64,000 nt of DNA from Sporodiniella umbellata (taxonomy: Eukaryota; Mucoromycota; Mucoromycetes; Mucorales; Rhizopodaceae). A program made the position numbers and the translations under genes. Shown piece by piece: positions 9,486-20,743 of the stretch (its first letter is position 1; every line of letters begins with the position of its first letter). The notes beneath the pieces were generated by a model. It did not search any database, was not told the DNA's origin, and saw only the letters and a program-made list of their open reading frames with translations. The stretch spans positions 1 through 64,000 of the forward strand of contig JAIXMR010000013.1 of the NCBI GenBank assembly GCA_025677835.1, in the 5' to 3' direction.

Positions 9486-12400
9486 TCTTTAAAGAAAATG
9501 GAACTAATTCAGAGCTTTCAAAGCGACAGATAAAAGCTTCTAGTGAGTTGTTATATCGAAATGCATTATAGTGTATATTACTTAATTAGTATGCTTAATA
9601 GGTAAAAAAACAAGAGATAAAGAAATAAAAGGAGAAGAGATGTGAGAGTGCGGCGATTGAACATAGCTTTTTTTAAAGCACTCGCATTTTTTTTTGTAAA
9701 GATTTTCCATGCCGCTAATACGTTAATTGTTTTTAAAATTAATCGTTCTGTGAAAAAAAAATTGTGTATGTAAAAATGAATCTTCTGAGTACATTTATAA
9801 GCTGTATTCAGCTTTAGAACTATAAGTTGAACCGTATATACCCTCTCTATATTATTAGCAGAGCACTGGTATACAATGAACCTGATGTATATTGGAAATT
9901 CAAAAAAAAAGGCTTAAAAGTTTGATGTTGCAAGAAAAATAACGGCGGTTGGTATTTATCTGTATTTAATGCCCAATACAGGTGTCTTATATTGTGACAT
10001 AGCTGCAAAACATAGATCTACCTTAGTTTAAAGTAATCGATACATTGACGGTATTGATTTTTATCTTTTTTCAATCAACGAACTGCCATACGCTTATGTA
10101 TACCGTAGTATTTTTAATTCATATAATATTGTTTGTTTTAAGGGTATTTGAAGGTTTTATAGCAAGCCTCTGATAAGTTGTAAGAAGTTGTACAGACAAA
10201 AAGTTTTATTTTGCTTTGCAAAAAAAAAGTCGGCAACTAATGGTAATCTAAAATACTTAGGTAAGCTTGTTATTTTGTTTAATTTATAGTGAAATACTAT
10301 AAGGTAGCAAAGTAGTATTTTAGATTATGTATTAATAAAGCTCTCGAATCTTAGCCTTGGTGAGAGTTGTGAGGATAAGCAGTGTATAGCAGCCGTGTCC
10401 CTAAATATATATGTGTGGGTATCTTGATAGGCTAAAAAAGAGTTCCTGATGCCTAAGAACTAAGTGTAAATAGAGTTTAAAACACTTGAAAAAGTTGTTT
10501 GTAAGAAAAGTAAAGCGTCATGTGTGGGCGTGGTTTCTATCTACTTACAAGAGCAAAGTATATACGGTGAAGATTTTATATGTTCCTATTATCGTCGTTT
10601 TATATAAGCAACCACATATCTGCATAGTCTCGAACAATATGTAGTATGGCATTACTATCTGTACTTTTATGTCTTATTTAAGTAAACGTTTGAAGACTAA
10701 TTTAAAAAAATTTCATAATGACTGGTCTCTGTTAATAGGGTCCTGGCAAATATTCTTCCCTTTGCTACTTCCTTGTTCTAAGCTGTGCGCCATCTACTGC
10801 AAAGGCACTAAACAGGCCCAGAAGAGTTGAATCATTAAGCTCTTTATGTTTAAATGAGTCTAGTTCACTCCCTCTTGACGGAAATATATAAAGGAAGATA
10901 GATTTCCATGGAAAAAAGGAAAAGACAGAAATTTTTTTTTTGCAACAAAAAAAGGTTGCGTGGTTTTTTTTATTCCATTCATCTGTTCTCTTGTAAAGTT
11001 AATCTCTCTCTTTTTTTTTTTAAAAAAAAAAAGAAACTGTGTTATTTTACGACTGTCAGTTTTTAATCCCTATTTTTCGAATTCTCTTTTGGTCTTTCAT
11101 AGTTCTGTTTGGGTCTACATTGTGTTTTGGAGCGTCAAAGTGCATACCAAAGAGTTTTAACACGTAAAAGACGCTAGTTTATTAAAAATTTAAGCGTTGC
11201 TCAAACGGGAGAGGGGCCTTGGATGGACAACTAATTTTTATGTAGTTTTTCTTTCTCTCACTTTTTCAAGGCTTATATGTTTCCAAGGTGATATAGGTTA
11301 GTTTTGATTACTTATTTATCTTTTGGTTGAGAAAAAATATCGTGCTTATGCTACTCTACTGTCTCTTTCAATCTAAACAAAAGTTTTTGTTAACAAACAA
11401 AATCAACATGAGTTGAGTGCCCGCTATTTTTAAAAGAAATCAATGCATCTTAAAAAAAAGCATTGACTATCAAACAGGCCAATAGAAAAAGGATGACATG
11501 TGTAAACCGTTGCTCATGGTCTTTTCTCAATCTAAAGTCTGATTTATCTATCTTGAATAATTGTATTTAGATTTAGCTATGATTTTATTGGGCTTTCAAA
11601 AGAACTACCCTTTTTTCAAAGGATTTTAAAATAGACAACAACCTGAGGTAGGACAGAGTCCTTTTTTTTCTAATAAGTTTTTTCTTTCTGACAGGGACTA
11701 CTTTGTTTTAGAAGCGCTCTCTTGGCGCAATTTTTATGTTTTTTTGTATTTTTTTTATTTTATTTTTAAAAAAGACAATCAGCTTACGCATTTGGATTGT
11801 GAAGTCATTCTTTTAAAGCTAAAATAAAAAAGGGTTTTAAGGGTGCTCGTGTCAAAGTCCGCCATCATAGATAACCACTTACGTGTGATTCCGCCCAAAT
11901 TTAAAACTACCCATGCTCAGTTCCGCCCGTCTACATTTAAGTCCGTCTACTTGAGTAGTTCACGTGACGCTCTTACATTGGAACAATCTTACATTCCTAT
12001 TTATGGCGAGTACAGTCTTTTTTTTTTTTTGGAGGGATAACTAAAAGGCTAACTTTAAAAAATCATATGAAGGTCTTGGGAGCTACGCTGTCTTATTTTA
12101 CTGTCGTAAAATCTAGCAGTCGTATAGTATCGATGATACTTTCAGTAATTTACTTCTCTTTAAACTACAACCTTCAGATTATATTCCTATGTCAATAATA
12201 TTTGATAACATCATAACATACATAGAGTGCTCTTACTAAGTAATTAATTTGCCTTTGCATGTCCTTTACTAAAAAGAAATCGTATAACGACGACTTTAGT
12301 ATTTGACGTGAAAAACCATGTTAACCTCAGATAAATCTATCTTTTTTTCTTAAATAAACATTCCAAGAAACAAACATAGAATTTTTGTTAATATGGCCAA

Positions 12401-12869
12401 CCAAAGTAAAAAAAAACCTCATAACAATGTGGTTTTAGATTGCTACTGGTCTTTATAGTTATATATATTACATATATGTATTAATGTACATATTTTTTTC
12501 TTTTAAAAGAAAACTCTTGGGTATGTAAAATAAAGTTTCTCATAGGAAATATCTCTTAGTTTAGTTTTTGAAAACCTTTAATACTTAGAGCACTTGAACA
12601 GAGGTCTCATACACTCCCAAACATTGTAAATTTTTTAAAAAAAATCCATTATACCCAACTAAGCGTTTTTACTACGCTTTGTCCAACTTTTATTTTTCAA
12701 AATTTATGCTTTAGTGTTGTCAGAGCAAAAACGCTGTTATCATTGTATATCATTATCTATTTGTATTATAATATAAGACAGAAGTATGAACAATATTACA
12801 TCCAAAAAAAAGTAAAAAAGCGAATAGAAAGCTTCCTGTGGACCTTTTGGCGAAAAAAAAAAAAGACTA
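9486..12869. other. Gene-poor AT-rich region
   Basis: About 3.4 kb between the GSK3 start and the 3' end of the Sec12-like gene. No complete gene is supported. Items inside: a perfect T11A11 block at 11011-11032, a slightly GC-richer coding-like patch on the minus strand at about 10765-10880, and a cluster of TCCGCC-type motifs followed by CACGTGAC at 11858-11968. The frames at 10960-11160 and 11843-12040 lack ATG-led protein-like sequence. Confidence 0.45.
11858..11968. promoter_or_regulatory. Cluster of TCCGCC motifs followed by a CACGTGAC box
   Basis: TCCGCC-type motifs occur at 11858, 11889 (TTCCGCCC) and 11921 (TTCCGCCC), with a shorter TCCGTC near 11942 and a CACGTGAC palindrome-containing site at 11961-11968. 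The patch stands out in otherwise GC-poor DNA. No neighbouring gene starts here, so a regulatory role is only a guess; it could equally be the remains of a former gene or element. Confidence 0.25.
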
Positions 12870-14281
12870 TCAACAAGATATTGTAGTGCTGTATAATTTG
12901 TGTATATAATTACCAAGTTTTTTGTTAAAATCTAGCCTTATTACTTTACATACGTTGTCTACGCTCGCTGTTGCCAAATGAGTTCCCGTTTGATTGAAAG
13001 CAATGTCAGTAATAGGAAAACTGTGTATATTTGCTATTTGAAGTAATGGCTAAAACACAAACATCAGCTTACAAACCCCTTTTGTAAATAAAGCATAAAT
13101 TATTACTTCAAATGTGTAGGCATCCAATAAACTCAAAGAAAGATTGTTAGAAGCAAATGCTAGCAAATCCCCTTTAGGGCTATGACCAATTATTTTCTTT
13201 AGTATTTTTTTGTCATTACTAAGTTTTTTATCGGTACCTAACTGCAAAACAAGTAGCACTCTTGCGATGTATCCCTTTTGTTTTTGGATTTCTCAAAGGG
13301 TATTCTCTACCTGGCAATAGTTTCCATGTACAAACAAATGAGCGATTGTTGGTATTTGTGTTTACTATAGCATGAAGAGATTCATGTCCTCTAAATGTAG
13401 CGTAACTAAAATATATAATGAGACTGTGCTTTTCTAGTATGCAGCTTGTAGATTTACCGAGCAAATCGTATATTACATATGGTTTGTTTGTTTAGTCTAG
13501 GGCTATCAATAGTTTGTATAATAGAGAAGTTGTCTTTTAAGGATAAAATTAAAATTTTTGACGAAATTGCTACAGCCATATGCTCTTCTTTCGCGTCAAA
13601 ATCCACATCTTGCAGATCTTTGAACTGGTGTGATAAACACAAGTGTTTGGTATCTAACGTATTCCAAATCGAGAGTTTTCCGTCACTAAAGATACTAGCC
13701 AGATATTTTCCGGATTTGCTATACTTTGTCACTTTCTATGTACAAGAAAGAGAAGGCGTTGATGCAACTACTTAAAGACAAGTATAAATTACCTGATATT
13801 TGGTTATGTCTTTCGATTCACTAGCCGACAATTCTGCTGTCAAGGCAATATTACTTTTGTTTTTTTTTAGGTTGAAGCAGCAGGAATCAAAGATTTACTT
13901 CATTTATTTACCTGTTTGTAGTGTCAAAGATTTTGCAGCTTCTATTTTTTCCTTGCTCAACATTTTCTTTTGAGCCATTTATACCTACAGCCAATAAAGG
14001 TAAATGAGGGTGGCAAGCGAGGGACATGGGACAATCTTCATCTGCTAATAAATCTAAAGAGCTCAAGCGAATAAGGGATTCTGCTCCAATCTTAAAAGAA
14101 GCCTAATTCGAATGTGCAGATGTTATTATTGTTTATACATCTGTTTCCGTACCAGTTTATTTTTGATTCCAGAGCGATTGGCACCGCCACCGCCACCTAG
14201 AAACAACACATCTTCATTTCGAAAGGCGACTCCATAGGCAGGAAATTCTAGTTTTCTTTCGAGTATAAATGGGGATGGCAT
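12870..14281 (-). CDS. WD40 protein of the Sec12/PREB family (Sar1 exchange factor)
   Basis: Seven minus-strand exons (14281-14153, 14102-13912, 13853-13793, 13735-13458, 13405-13311, 13258-13107, 13049-12870) give 361 aa in frame. The N-terminus has FPAYGVAF followed by a glycine-rich loop GGGGG, the position of the K+-binding loop of Sec12/PREB. WD-like blades follow (GKYLASIFSDGKLSIW; FPITDIAFNQTGTHLATAS). Sec12 proteins activate the COPII GTPase Sar1 at the ER and end in a membrane anchor. The simple stop at 12870-12872 gives no anchor. An alternative final intron starting GTAATT after exon 7's AAACTTG and ending either side of 12845-12870 would add a Phe/Tyr-rich hydrophobic tail ending near 12753. 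The 3' end is therefore uncertain; the family call is good. Confidence 0.72.
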
Positions 14282-15234
14282 AAAAGCTTTTTGACTATTT
14301 GTTTTTCAAGGGAACTCTAGAAATATAGCTGCATAAAGCCATTTCAAAAAAAAAAAAGGAAAAAATTAGTCTGATTTTGATTTCCACAAGAGGTTCCTCA
14401 TATTTCCTAGTATTAAATATTTTAAACTTTTATTAATATATCCTAAACTTCAAGTAAACTGAATAACATATGTACCAGGAAACAGTCTTGATTAAAAAGA
14501 AGTAAACATCTGAAAGGGGATACTATCAAAAAAAAAAAAAAAGGAAGGTAAGGTTTAGTAAAAAGACGACAAATAACCAAGAGACGATTTACCTTAAACT
14601 AAACGTAGCCTTGTATTGCCAAAATGCGTTTTTTTGTTTCTACTTATCCTAATGGTTATTGAGAGATTGTCTTTTTTTCGGGAATTCAGTTTACTAAAAC
14701 AGGAAAGAGTTTCTTGGCCAAATACTATATTCGAGATACAAAGACAGATTTTTTTTTGCTACAGCTAGTATATCCTATTCACATACTTTAGGCTTGAATA
14801 TAAGTAATGAAACGAACCAATTAAAAATCACAAGGATAACATGGCCTATTGTTGCGCTTCTCCCCATTCATTAATACTGTCGTTATCTTAAAACGCTTAA
14901 AGACTTACTGCTCTACGCACTGAGATCAGAAAATTACTTGCACTTTGTCAAGAGTAGATAGCTAATCTGGTATTGAATATTGTGATATGTCTCTGTAGAT
15001 ATAAAGCAATCGATATAACTTCGGTTTTGATCTTTATTTTAGTTATTTTAAATAAACTTTTGCTGTCTCTGCTTACAAATAGAAGAGAAAATTACCTCGC
15101 TGTAGACAGAAGAGTATAAATACAAGAAAATTTCTTCAAGCAACATTTATCATAGACATTTTATGTTTTATAAGAATAAATCCAAACACTCAAACCTATA
15201 GCTTACAAATACACACTAGACTTTTTTTTACTAG
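14282..15234. other. Divergent spacer, AT-rich
   Basis: About 950 bases between the divergently transcribed Sec12-like gene and the orphan that starts at 15235. It must hold both promoters. Apart from poly(A/T) runs and the TATA-like box listed separately, I see nothing. Confidence 0.45.
15115..15122 (+). promoter_or_regulatory. TATA-like box upstream of the 15235 gene
   Basis: TATAAATA lies 113 bases before the ATG at 15235, in the expected range for a fungal TATA element with a short leader. Confidence 0.35.
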
Positions 15235-16239
15235 ATGGCGCGTCTTGAACTTAACAACCATTGGTCTTGCTGCAAATCTATTTTTAGCCAAACTCAGTTT
15301 GTTATGCACTTCGTTGGTTTAATTATTAGTTGCATTTTTCTCTCATTTCAACAAGTAATGTCGACTTCAAAAAACTCGAATGATCCAAAAAAGGCAAGCC
15401 TTTCTCATTTAATAAACAAACCAAAGCCGAAAAATATTCATAAACGCCAAGATGAAAATGAACCCGATGAACAAACAAAGCAACTTCGGCAAATTAGAAA
15501 ACATTTTGGTTCAAAAAGCGATAACAAAAAACAAACATTATATCGCGAGCCTTTAAAAGAGATGCTACCACAAGCGCCAAATTGCATGAAGACTAAAAGC
15601 AGTTTCATTCGACACCCAGCGGAAACTTTTGATGTTTTATGCGACAGCGAAAAAAACGATTTTAGAGAGGTGCTCGAAATTAAAACACGATCTTATAATA
15701 GTAGAGGCCACAACACACAAGCACTATTGGACGGCAAACCAACTAGAGATTCTCTTTCAAAAAGAATAATCACTTCTAATGTACCAGCTGTCGACATTTC
15801 TCAATCTTCCCTTATTGATCTACCGATCCAGAAAAACATTACCAACGATCCGCAAATTAAAAATAAGAAGGAAACAAATAACAAAAATAAGGAGGATCAT
15901 CTCACGGAAAAGACATTACATCGAGACATCAATTCTCCAAGTCTCAAAACGGACAAAAAAGAATCTGCTGAAGTAGATGAAACATTCTCTGAAGGTGTGC
16001 AACGTAGTAGCTTCTTGGAAATCTCTCCTTTCCCCGAAGCTTTTCTTGATGACTCTGGGGAGTTTGATAGTTTAGGTCATTTAAACTCGGATTCAGATCT
16101 TTCGATACCACTATATGATTCGTCGCTGACCCTGTCACCGCCAATTAATTACGAGGAAAAGTTTCATACTGCATTTCCTAATCCAAGAGGAAAAAGCATT
16201 GTTGAAAAGCTGGGATTTGAAAAAAGCGAGAGCTTCTAG
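15235..16239 (+). CDS. Disordered hypothetical protein
   Basis: A single open exon of 334 codons. After residue 41 the product is rich in Lys, Asn, Ser, Asp and Glu, looks disordered and has no recognised domain. Its C-terminal third is acidic (DDSGEFDSLGHLNSDSDLS) and it ends with RGKSIVEKLGFEKSESF. Residues 1-41 include a hydrophobic run (MHFVGLIISCIFLSF) that could be a membrane anchor, but it is T-rich and may be untranslated or part of an intron; the ATG at 15358 (MSTSKNSND) is then the real start. AATAAA at 16244-16249 follows the stop by 5 bases. Intactness over 1 kb of AT-rich DNA supports a real gene; the function is unknown. Confidence 0.6.
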   Translation: MARLELNNHWSCCKSIFSQTQFVMHFVGLIISCIFLSFQQVMSTSKNSNDPKKASLSHLINKPKPKNIHKRQDENEPDEQTKQLRQIRKHFGSKSDNKKQTLYREPLKEMLPQAPNCMKTKSSFIRHPAETFDVLCDSEKNDFREVLEIKTRSYNSRGHNTQALLDGKPTRDSLSKRIITSNVPAVDISQSSLIDLPIQKNITNDPQIKNKKETNNKNKEDHLTEKTLHRDINSPSLKTDKKESAEVDETFSEGVQRSSFLEISPFPEAFLDDSGEFDSLGHLNSDSDLSIPLYDSSLTLSPPINYEEKFHTAFPNPRGKSIVEKLGFEKSESF

Positions 16240-17121
16240 AATGAATAAAAGCGGGTCAAGTTTTTTTTTCTCGTTTGTTGACCACAAAAGCAATAAATAG
16301 CAACGTATATATACACGACGTACCTATTATTTGCTTTATAGTGTCAGTCTTCAAGGAGCATAAATATATACATTCTATAAGAGTTTTCTTTTTCAGTCTT
16401 AATCTTATACACAAATAAAGACTCAAGAAACAAATGTGTTTTTCAAAAATAAATTATTATCTGACTGAAAAAGTATTTAGAACTTATATCAACTCTATCC
16501 AGTAAACAATTTTGATAAGCGTCTATTGCAAAAAAAAAAAAAAAAAGTGAAACAAAAGACGAGAGCCAATGTGCAAATTGCGTTAACAGTGTGGTGAGCG
16601 ATGTGTACTGAGAAAAAGTCGCTTTAACATCGTGTCTCATTTTAAGTAATTTTAGAGCGAAAGCCAGCTAATTAAAAGCAGAAATAAGTTTGATCTAAAT
16701 ACGGACCTCAAGTTAGCTCTTGTATGAATTATTTGAGGAACTACATCATGCTTCCCAATAGTCAAATAGGATGTAAGTGGTATCAACGCTTTGGTCAGTA
16801 AATATGTGGAAGACAGGAGTGTCATCGAAGAAATCTGCTTCCAGGTAGCACTAATGGGCTTTCAACTACATAAAAGAAGCTTTTCAAATTGAATGACAAA
16901 AAGGGAAGAGTAGATTGATTTATAAATAGATTTACTGCATCTAGCCTTTCTTTTTTCTTTTCTTTTTATAAAAACTATGGGATTGACATAAAATTGTCAA
17001 AAAATAAGCAGAGTTGATATGGATCACAAAATATTTTCTAAACCTAGACATCACTATTTTAATTTCAAATACTGTTTTGAAGTATATTTAGCATTATAGT
17101 GTGAATACGAAACAACTTGTC
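16240..17121. other. AT-rich spacer left of the tandem array
   Basis: About 880 bases. No gene is supported; the minus frame at 16443-16640 is low-complexity. The last 20 bases (17101-17121) resemble the junction between repeat units (TGAATAC...ACT), so homology to the array may fade out gradually here. Confidence 0.4.
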
Positions 17122-18402
17122 GACTGACAAAAGCTTGCACCAGGTGATAATGAGGACAGTATTTCTACAGTTTGACGTATGTGTATCAAGAAGAGAATCA
17201 GTCATACAATAGCAACAATGCTTTTTACTTTTTATAAACTACCTTAGTATCGATATATAATTACAACCAACATTACCATGCACTGTGATCTGCTCGGGTT
17301 GCTATCCCCTTAACATAAAGTACGTGTACTTTAAGCTTAGAACAAGAGACCAACAACAGATGCTTATTTCCATCTCTAGGTTTCAACTTGGCTCAGGTGT
17401 TTACTGCCTAAAGATAGCCCGTAAGTCTTGCACCTATTGGTACATGGCATGTCCAATACTGATGCCGTATCCCACGAATTGCCGTCTTCATAACACAAAA
17501 TACGTATATAATGTGCTTAGTGGAGATACACTCTAAGCTACTCTTGTATAGCATGGCCTTCAATTGCACGGGTTGAACAACATGAATACAACTGGTAGAC
17601 TGACAAAAGCTTGCACCAGGTGATAATGAGGACAGTATTTCTACAGTTTGACGTATGTGTATCAAGAAGAGAATCAGTCATACAATAGCAACAATGCTTT
17701 TTACTTTTTATAAACTACCTTAGTATCGATATATAATTACAACCAACATTACCATGCACTGTGATCTGCTCGGGTTGCTATCCCCTTAACATAAAGTACG
17801 TGTACTTTAAGCTTAGAACAAGAGACCAACAACAGATGCTTATTTCCATCTCTAGGTTTCAACTTGGCTCAGGTGTTTACTGCCTAAAGATAGCCCGTAA
17901 GTCTTACACCTATTGGTACATGGCATGTCCAATACTGATGCCGTATCCCACGAATTGCCGTCTTCATAACACAAAATACGTATATAATGTGCTTAGTGGA
18001 GATACACTCTAAGCTACTCTTGTATAGCATGGCCTTCAATTGCACGGGTTGAACAACATGAATACAACTGGTAGACTGACAAAAGCTTGCACCAGGTGAT
18101 AATGAGGACAGTATTTCTACAGTTTGACGTATGTGTATCAAGAAGAGAATCAGTCATACAATAGCAACAATGCTTTTTACTTTTTATAAACTACCTTAGT
18201 ATCGATATATAATTACAACCAACATTACCATGCACTGTGATCTGCTCGGGTTGCTATCCCCTTAACATAAAGTACGTGTACTTTAAGCTTAGAACAAGAG
18301 ACCAACAACAGATGCTTATTTCCATCTCTAGGTTTCAACTTGGCTCAGGTGTTTACTGCCTAAAGATAGCCCGTAAGTCTTACACCTATTGGTACATGGC
18401 AT
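17122..18402. repeat. Tandem array, 476-bp unit, 2.7 copies
   Basis: Three direct copies: 17122-17597, 17598-18073 and a partial copy 18074-18402 (329 bases). The period is exactly 476. The only difference I noticed is G at 17430 in copy 1 against A at the matching 17906 and 18382, so the duplication is very recent, homogenised or an assembly effect. Each full unit carries an 83-codon plus-strand frame with a GTG start and an overlapping 85-codon minus-strand frame; both are probably chance. The unit contains a small inverted repeat (AGTAC-GT-GTACT). No similarity to a known element was recognised, and no terminal inverted repeats or target duplication were seen. Confidence 0.95.
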
Positions 18403-18721
18403 ATTGAATCCTATGTGCTGTCATATTAATGAGCCCATGATATTTCACGGAGATTACATATAAGGCTTTTGTAAAGAAAAAATTAAAAAAAAGTAGACTT
18501 CTCATAACAGAATAGGAAAAATGATGACGTTAGCAAAAAATAAAAATGTCTCATGTCGTTTTTCTCTCTGATTGTGAGTCATGTCTTACCCAGAGAAAGT
18601 AAAGCATTCATCTGAATGCACCAATCACAATTATCGAACATTTCCAAATAAAGCTATTCTTAATTCAACTGTACTATCCCAGAAAACTGTCAGTTAAACC
18701 ATTTTCAACTTTATCACCAGT
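18403..18721. other. Spacer and promoter of the 590-aa orphan gene
   Basis: 319 AT-rich bases from the truncated end of the tandem array to the next ATG. No clear TATA box or other element was found. Confidence 0.4.
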
Positions 18722-20743
18722 ATGACAATGATTAAAAGAAAGAACAAGGGAGCTGGATCGCAGCCAGCGCCAATGAGTAGTAAAAGAGCACGTCTTTTGA
18801 GCCTTTCTGGGGACACTCTTTTAACTAAGGATCATGCTCGAAAACTAAAGATGCCTGATTTCATTGCTACATTAGAGGTACGACAATGGAAACAAGAGGC
18901 TTCCTTAGTTCGTTCTTACTTTCAACATACAAACGCTCCAGAAAGCACAGCAACGCAACTTTTTGGAGTATTAAATGGAGCTCTTCATAGAGTGATCAAT
19001 CACGAAGTTACAAATGCAGAGCTAAAAAAATACAGTGCTGCTCTTATCCGTCAATTCGAAACTGAAAAAAGTAAACAAAGACTGAATATAGAATACAAGA
19101 AGCTTTTCGATGATTACCAGCTTAGAGAGCTTGAAAAAGAAGCGCAGACCGAAGCCCGCTTTACTAGCCGGATCCTCACGACAGTTGAAGCCAGATATTA
19201 CAGGAAGAATATGCAGCATAGACTGGATCAGCAGTTTAGCGACGATGAAACTGACCAAAACACAAATGACTTAGAACAGCTGGACTTGACAAATCGCTTG
19301 AAAGATGATGAAAACCCACTTATTCAAGAAAAAGTAGCTCAAGTTCAGGTAAGCCAATCTATTGCAGACTTCTGTATTCACTATAGTAGGAGAAATGCAT
19401 ATTTTGATACTAAATTTTGACTAGTCGTTTGTATCGCAGCAATCGTTGACTGACGATTCTAAAGCTATTAATATCACAAATTCTTCTAATGTCCCTATTA
19501 ATGATCCGTTTGCAGAAGAAGAAGAGGAGGTATGTTCATGTATTCCACACTGTAGATATGAGTTCTGACAATTAAAATTAGTTCCCAACTTTAAAGATTT
19601 TAAAAGAAAAGAATCTTTATAAGTACCAAGCACCAGCACAAAACATTATTTCACCCCACAAACCCATCATTCAAGCAAGCGATTTAGGCGTTCTTAAAGA
19701 ATATTTCGACATCTGCATTGGGACAAATCAGGATAACGCTACCAAAGAAATTAAGCAAGAGTTTATGCTTTGTATGAATGAACAAAGCTCGTACAAGTGT
19801 CTTAAAGAAGTACCCGGTGGAATTTATGACAAACTATTAGCGACTTTGCAAATTCAAGATCGTCTGGCACTGAAGAAGGCAGTTATGAACCTCCCTGCTG
19901 AATCAAGCGCTTTTGCTGAATTTGTCCAGTACACCTTGCTTGATTTCACCCTGAACCTATTGAAGCCTAGCAGCTTTAGTGGGAAAAGCGATGAACGCAG
20001 TATCTTTTGCGAAGTCTATGTCCCAATATTCAAAGCCTTTGGCAACTGTATTAGTGTACTGAACTATAAATGGTAATTCAAATGGAGTATTATAAAGCAT
20101 GTAGCAACGGCAGATCTAATCAACGTTAATACTTAAATTTTTAGGTGCGAAAAAAAAGCAAAGGATGCTGATTACGTCTGGCTTGTATCAAACGATTTTT
20201 CCAAGGAAAAGAGGGGTAGTTTAAAACTACTTGATGGCGTTGGTACACTGACCAAAGTTGACAGTACTTACTTGGTAATAGAAAGCAGTGGCTTCAGCAA
20301 CGACAATACAGTCTCTCATTCCCTCAATGATACTTTGAAAAATATCAAGAACGGTCATGACAATCTAAAATACTTGTTTAGTCAGTACCGTAACGCATCT
20401 TTTGATACTATCAAGAGGCTAAACATTTTCTCTTTCCAAATCATTGAGAACAAGGTTACTTTGATCAAATACGCTGTCAAATCTCGATCAACTTGGAAGG
20501 TTGTGGAATGTCGTTCAGCTTCAGTACCACTCAATATCGAAAATAGCCTCGATTATATGAGGGTTTTTGAACTCTTTGCATTTATGCTAGTAAGTTTTGA
20601 ACTCAGTATATATATAGTTTTATCTAAAAAATTAATAGGACGATATCCAAAAGCAACAGTCTATTTACAAGCAACTGAGACTGGAGAACTTGGGCCTGGT
20701 TCCTGTGCCTGAAAGCAAAACAGTAGCCTGTTGTTTACTATAG
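18722..20743 (+). CDS. 590-aa orphan protein resembling a Mucoromycota lineage-specific family
   Basis: Five exons (18722-19348, 19425-19529, 19582-20072, 20145-20589, 20639-20743) join in frame to 590 aa. The N-terminal half is basic then helical and charged (KRKNKG..., coiled-coil-like LREL...RFTSRILTTVEARYYRK). The C-terminal half is compact, with LLDGVGTLTK...YLVIESSG, then FDTIKRLNIFSFQII and a closing helix DDIQKQQSIYKQLRLE. It resembles, as far as I recall, a family of proteins of unknown function expanded in Mucoromycotina genomes; no characterised domain is evident. The spaced D...E-x-S core is faintly like a nuclease fold, which is speculation. AATAAA at 20912 follows. An alternative acceptor at CGCAG (19439) also keeps frame. 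Confidence 0.75.

Noticed and set aside
17285..18141. Repeated 83- and 85-codon frames inside the tandem units
   Set aside because: The plus-strand frames start at GTG, overlap each other on opposite strands, and merely repeat because the DNA repeats.
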